The notes beneath the pieces are model-generated. The model saw nothing but the letters and a program-made list of their open reading frames with translations, did not search any database and had not been told where the DNA came from. Position numbers and translations under genes: made by a program. From Eledone cirrhosa (Eukaryota; Mollusca; Cephalopoda; Octopoda; Eledonidae): DNA of 64,000 nucleotides. Positions 63,371 to 64,000 of the stretch are shown here, in pieces; within the stretch, counting starts at the first letter, position 1, and the number at the start of each line of letters is the position of its first letter. The DNA lies in assembly GCA_964016885.1 (NCBI GenBank), contig OZ024757.1, forward strand, positions 24,576,774 to 24,640,773. The letters are read 5' to 3'.

Positions 63371-64000
63371 AGAAGAACCTTATTGATATATGGATACACA
63401 CACACACATATATACTCTTGGGTTCCAAATAATAATGAGGATAGAATAAGCGAGTGGTGGGGGATGTGTAAATTTTCTAGGTTGTCTCCCTTGATTTTTT
63501 TGAAGAACCAAAATTAGTTGTTTAGTTTACATATTGAAACCTCAACCCATCCTATTTATTTTATAACATATGGGATTTTTAGTAATGTACTTTTTTTGTC
63601 ATGTATAATGCTTTTTAATGTCTAAAGAAAATTAATTATTGCAGAAATGCTACGACTTAAAATAAAATTTCACCAGAGATAGATTGGCAAAATTTAATAG
63701 CAGGGTGGGGGGGTTTGGAAAAAATCTGAAAAATTAATAAGCAGTGGGGGTTGATTTTTCAAGATATGAGAGTAAATATGTAGAACAAATTAAAACAGAA
63801 AGAAGTTCTTAGTTTAATTCTTACAATTGTTTCAATAAAAAGTTTTGCTTCAAACACAGAATTAGGAAAATGTAATCATAATAACATAATAATATCATTA
63901 ATAATAATAATTATAATAATAAAAACAACGGGAATAGTGTATATAATTTGTACTAGTTTGTGTTATATATATATATATATATTTATATATCTAGCCCAGA
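63371..64000. other. No gene seen
   Basis: AT-rich sequence with a short (CA)n/(AT)n tract; no supported exon. Confidence 0.4.

Overview
The window looks like cephalopod (octopus-type) genomic DNA: AT-rich, full of (AT)n and (ATC)n tracts, and packed with two abundant tRNA-derived SINE families (called SINE-A and SINE-B here), several families of dead LINEs, MITEs, Helitrons, foldback elements and long minisatellites. A 200-base assembly gap (N) lies at 11301-11500. Genes are small exons scattered in this repeat matrix.

Four host genes can be supported. (1) 1452-8446, plus: the last four exons (all joined in phase 2) of an unrecognised gene that starts outside the window. (2) 20253-24304, minus: a complete three-exon NDUFB2 gene (98 aa, mitochondrial complex I). 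Its exons are short and easily missed, and its introns contain LINE debris and minisatellites. (3) 30955-47569, plus: a multi-exon gene for a VWA-like plus DUF4537-like protein (VWA3B/C11orf16-like). Four exons give a 752-aa form. A splice donor that overlaps the exon-4 stop codon leads in phase to two further exons (Gln/His/Asn-rich, then basic) and would give 1013 aa. (4) 54520-54944, minus: the terminal exon of a CD164-like sialomucin with six 24-bp coding repeats and a transmembrane anchor.

The largest single mobile element is a nearly full-length LINE of L1/Tx1 type at about 56737-62545 (minus). It has an intact 1144-aa endonuclease/reverse transcriptase ORF2 and a CCHC-bearing ORF1 that appears broken by one frameshift. 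A different LINE family (called LINE-R here) occurs as dead copies at 21605-22545 and 33185-35405. A short segment of LINE-R has been amplified into at least two separate minisatellites (17027-18752 and 20545-21045). SINE-B shares its 3' tail with LINE-R, which suggests a SINE/LINE partnership.

Other structure: four copies of a TTAA-flanked piggyBac-like MITE, one of them nested in a SINE; two Helitron-type elements ending in hairpin plus CTAG; long palindromes at 4.1, 29.9, 51.3 and 53.4 kb; and hammerhead-like CTGANGA...GAAA motifs in several repeat families, possibly Penelope-like terminal repeats. No CRISPR array, operon or prokaryotic feature is present. All assignments come from reading the sequence; no database search was run.
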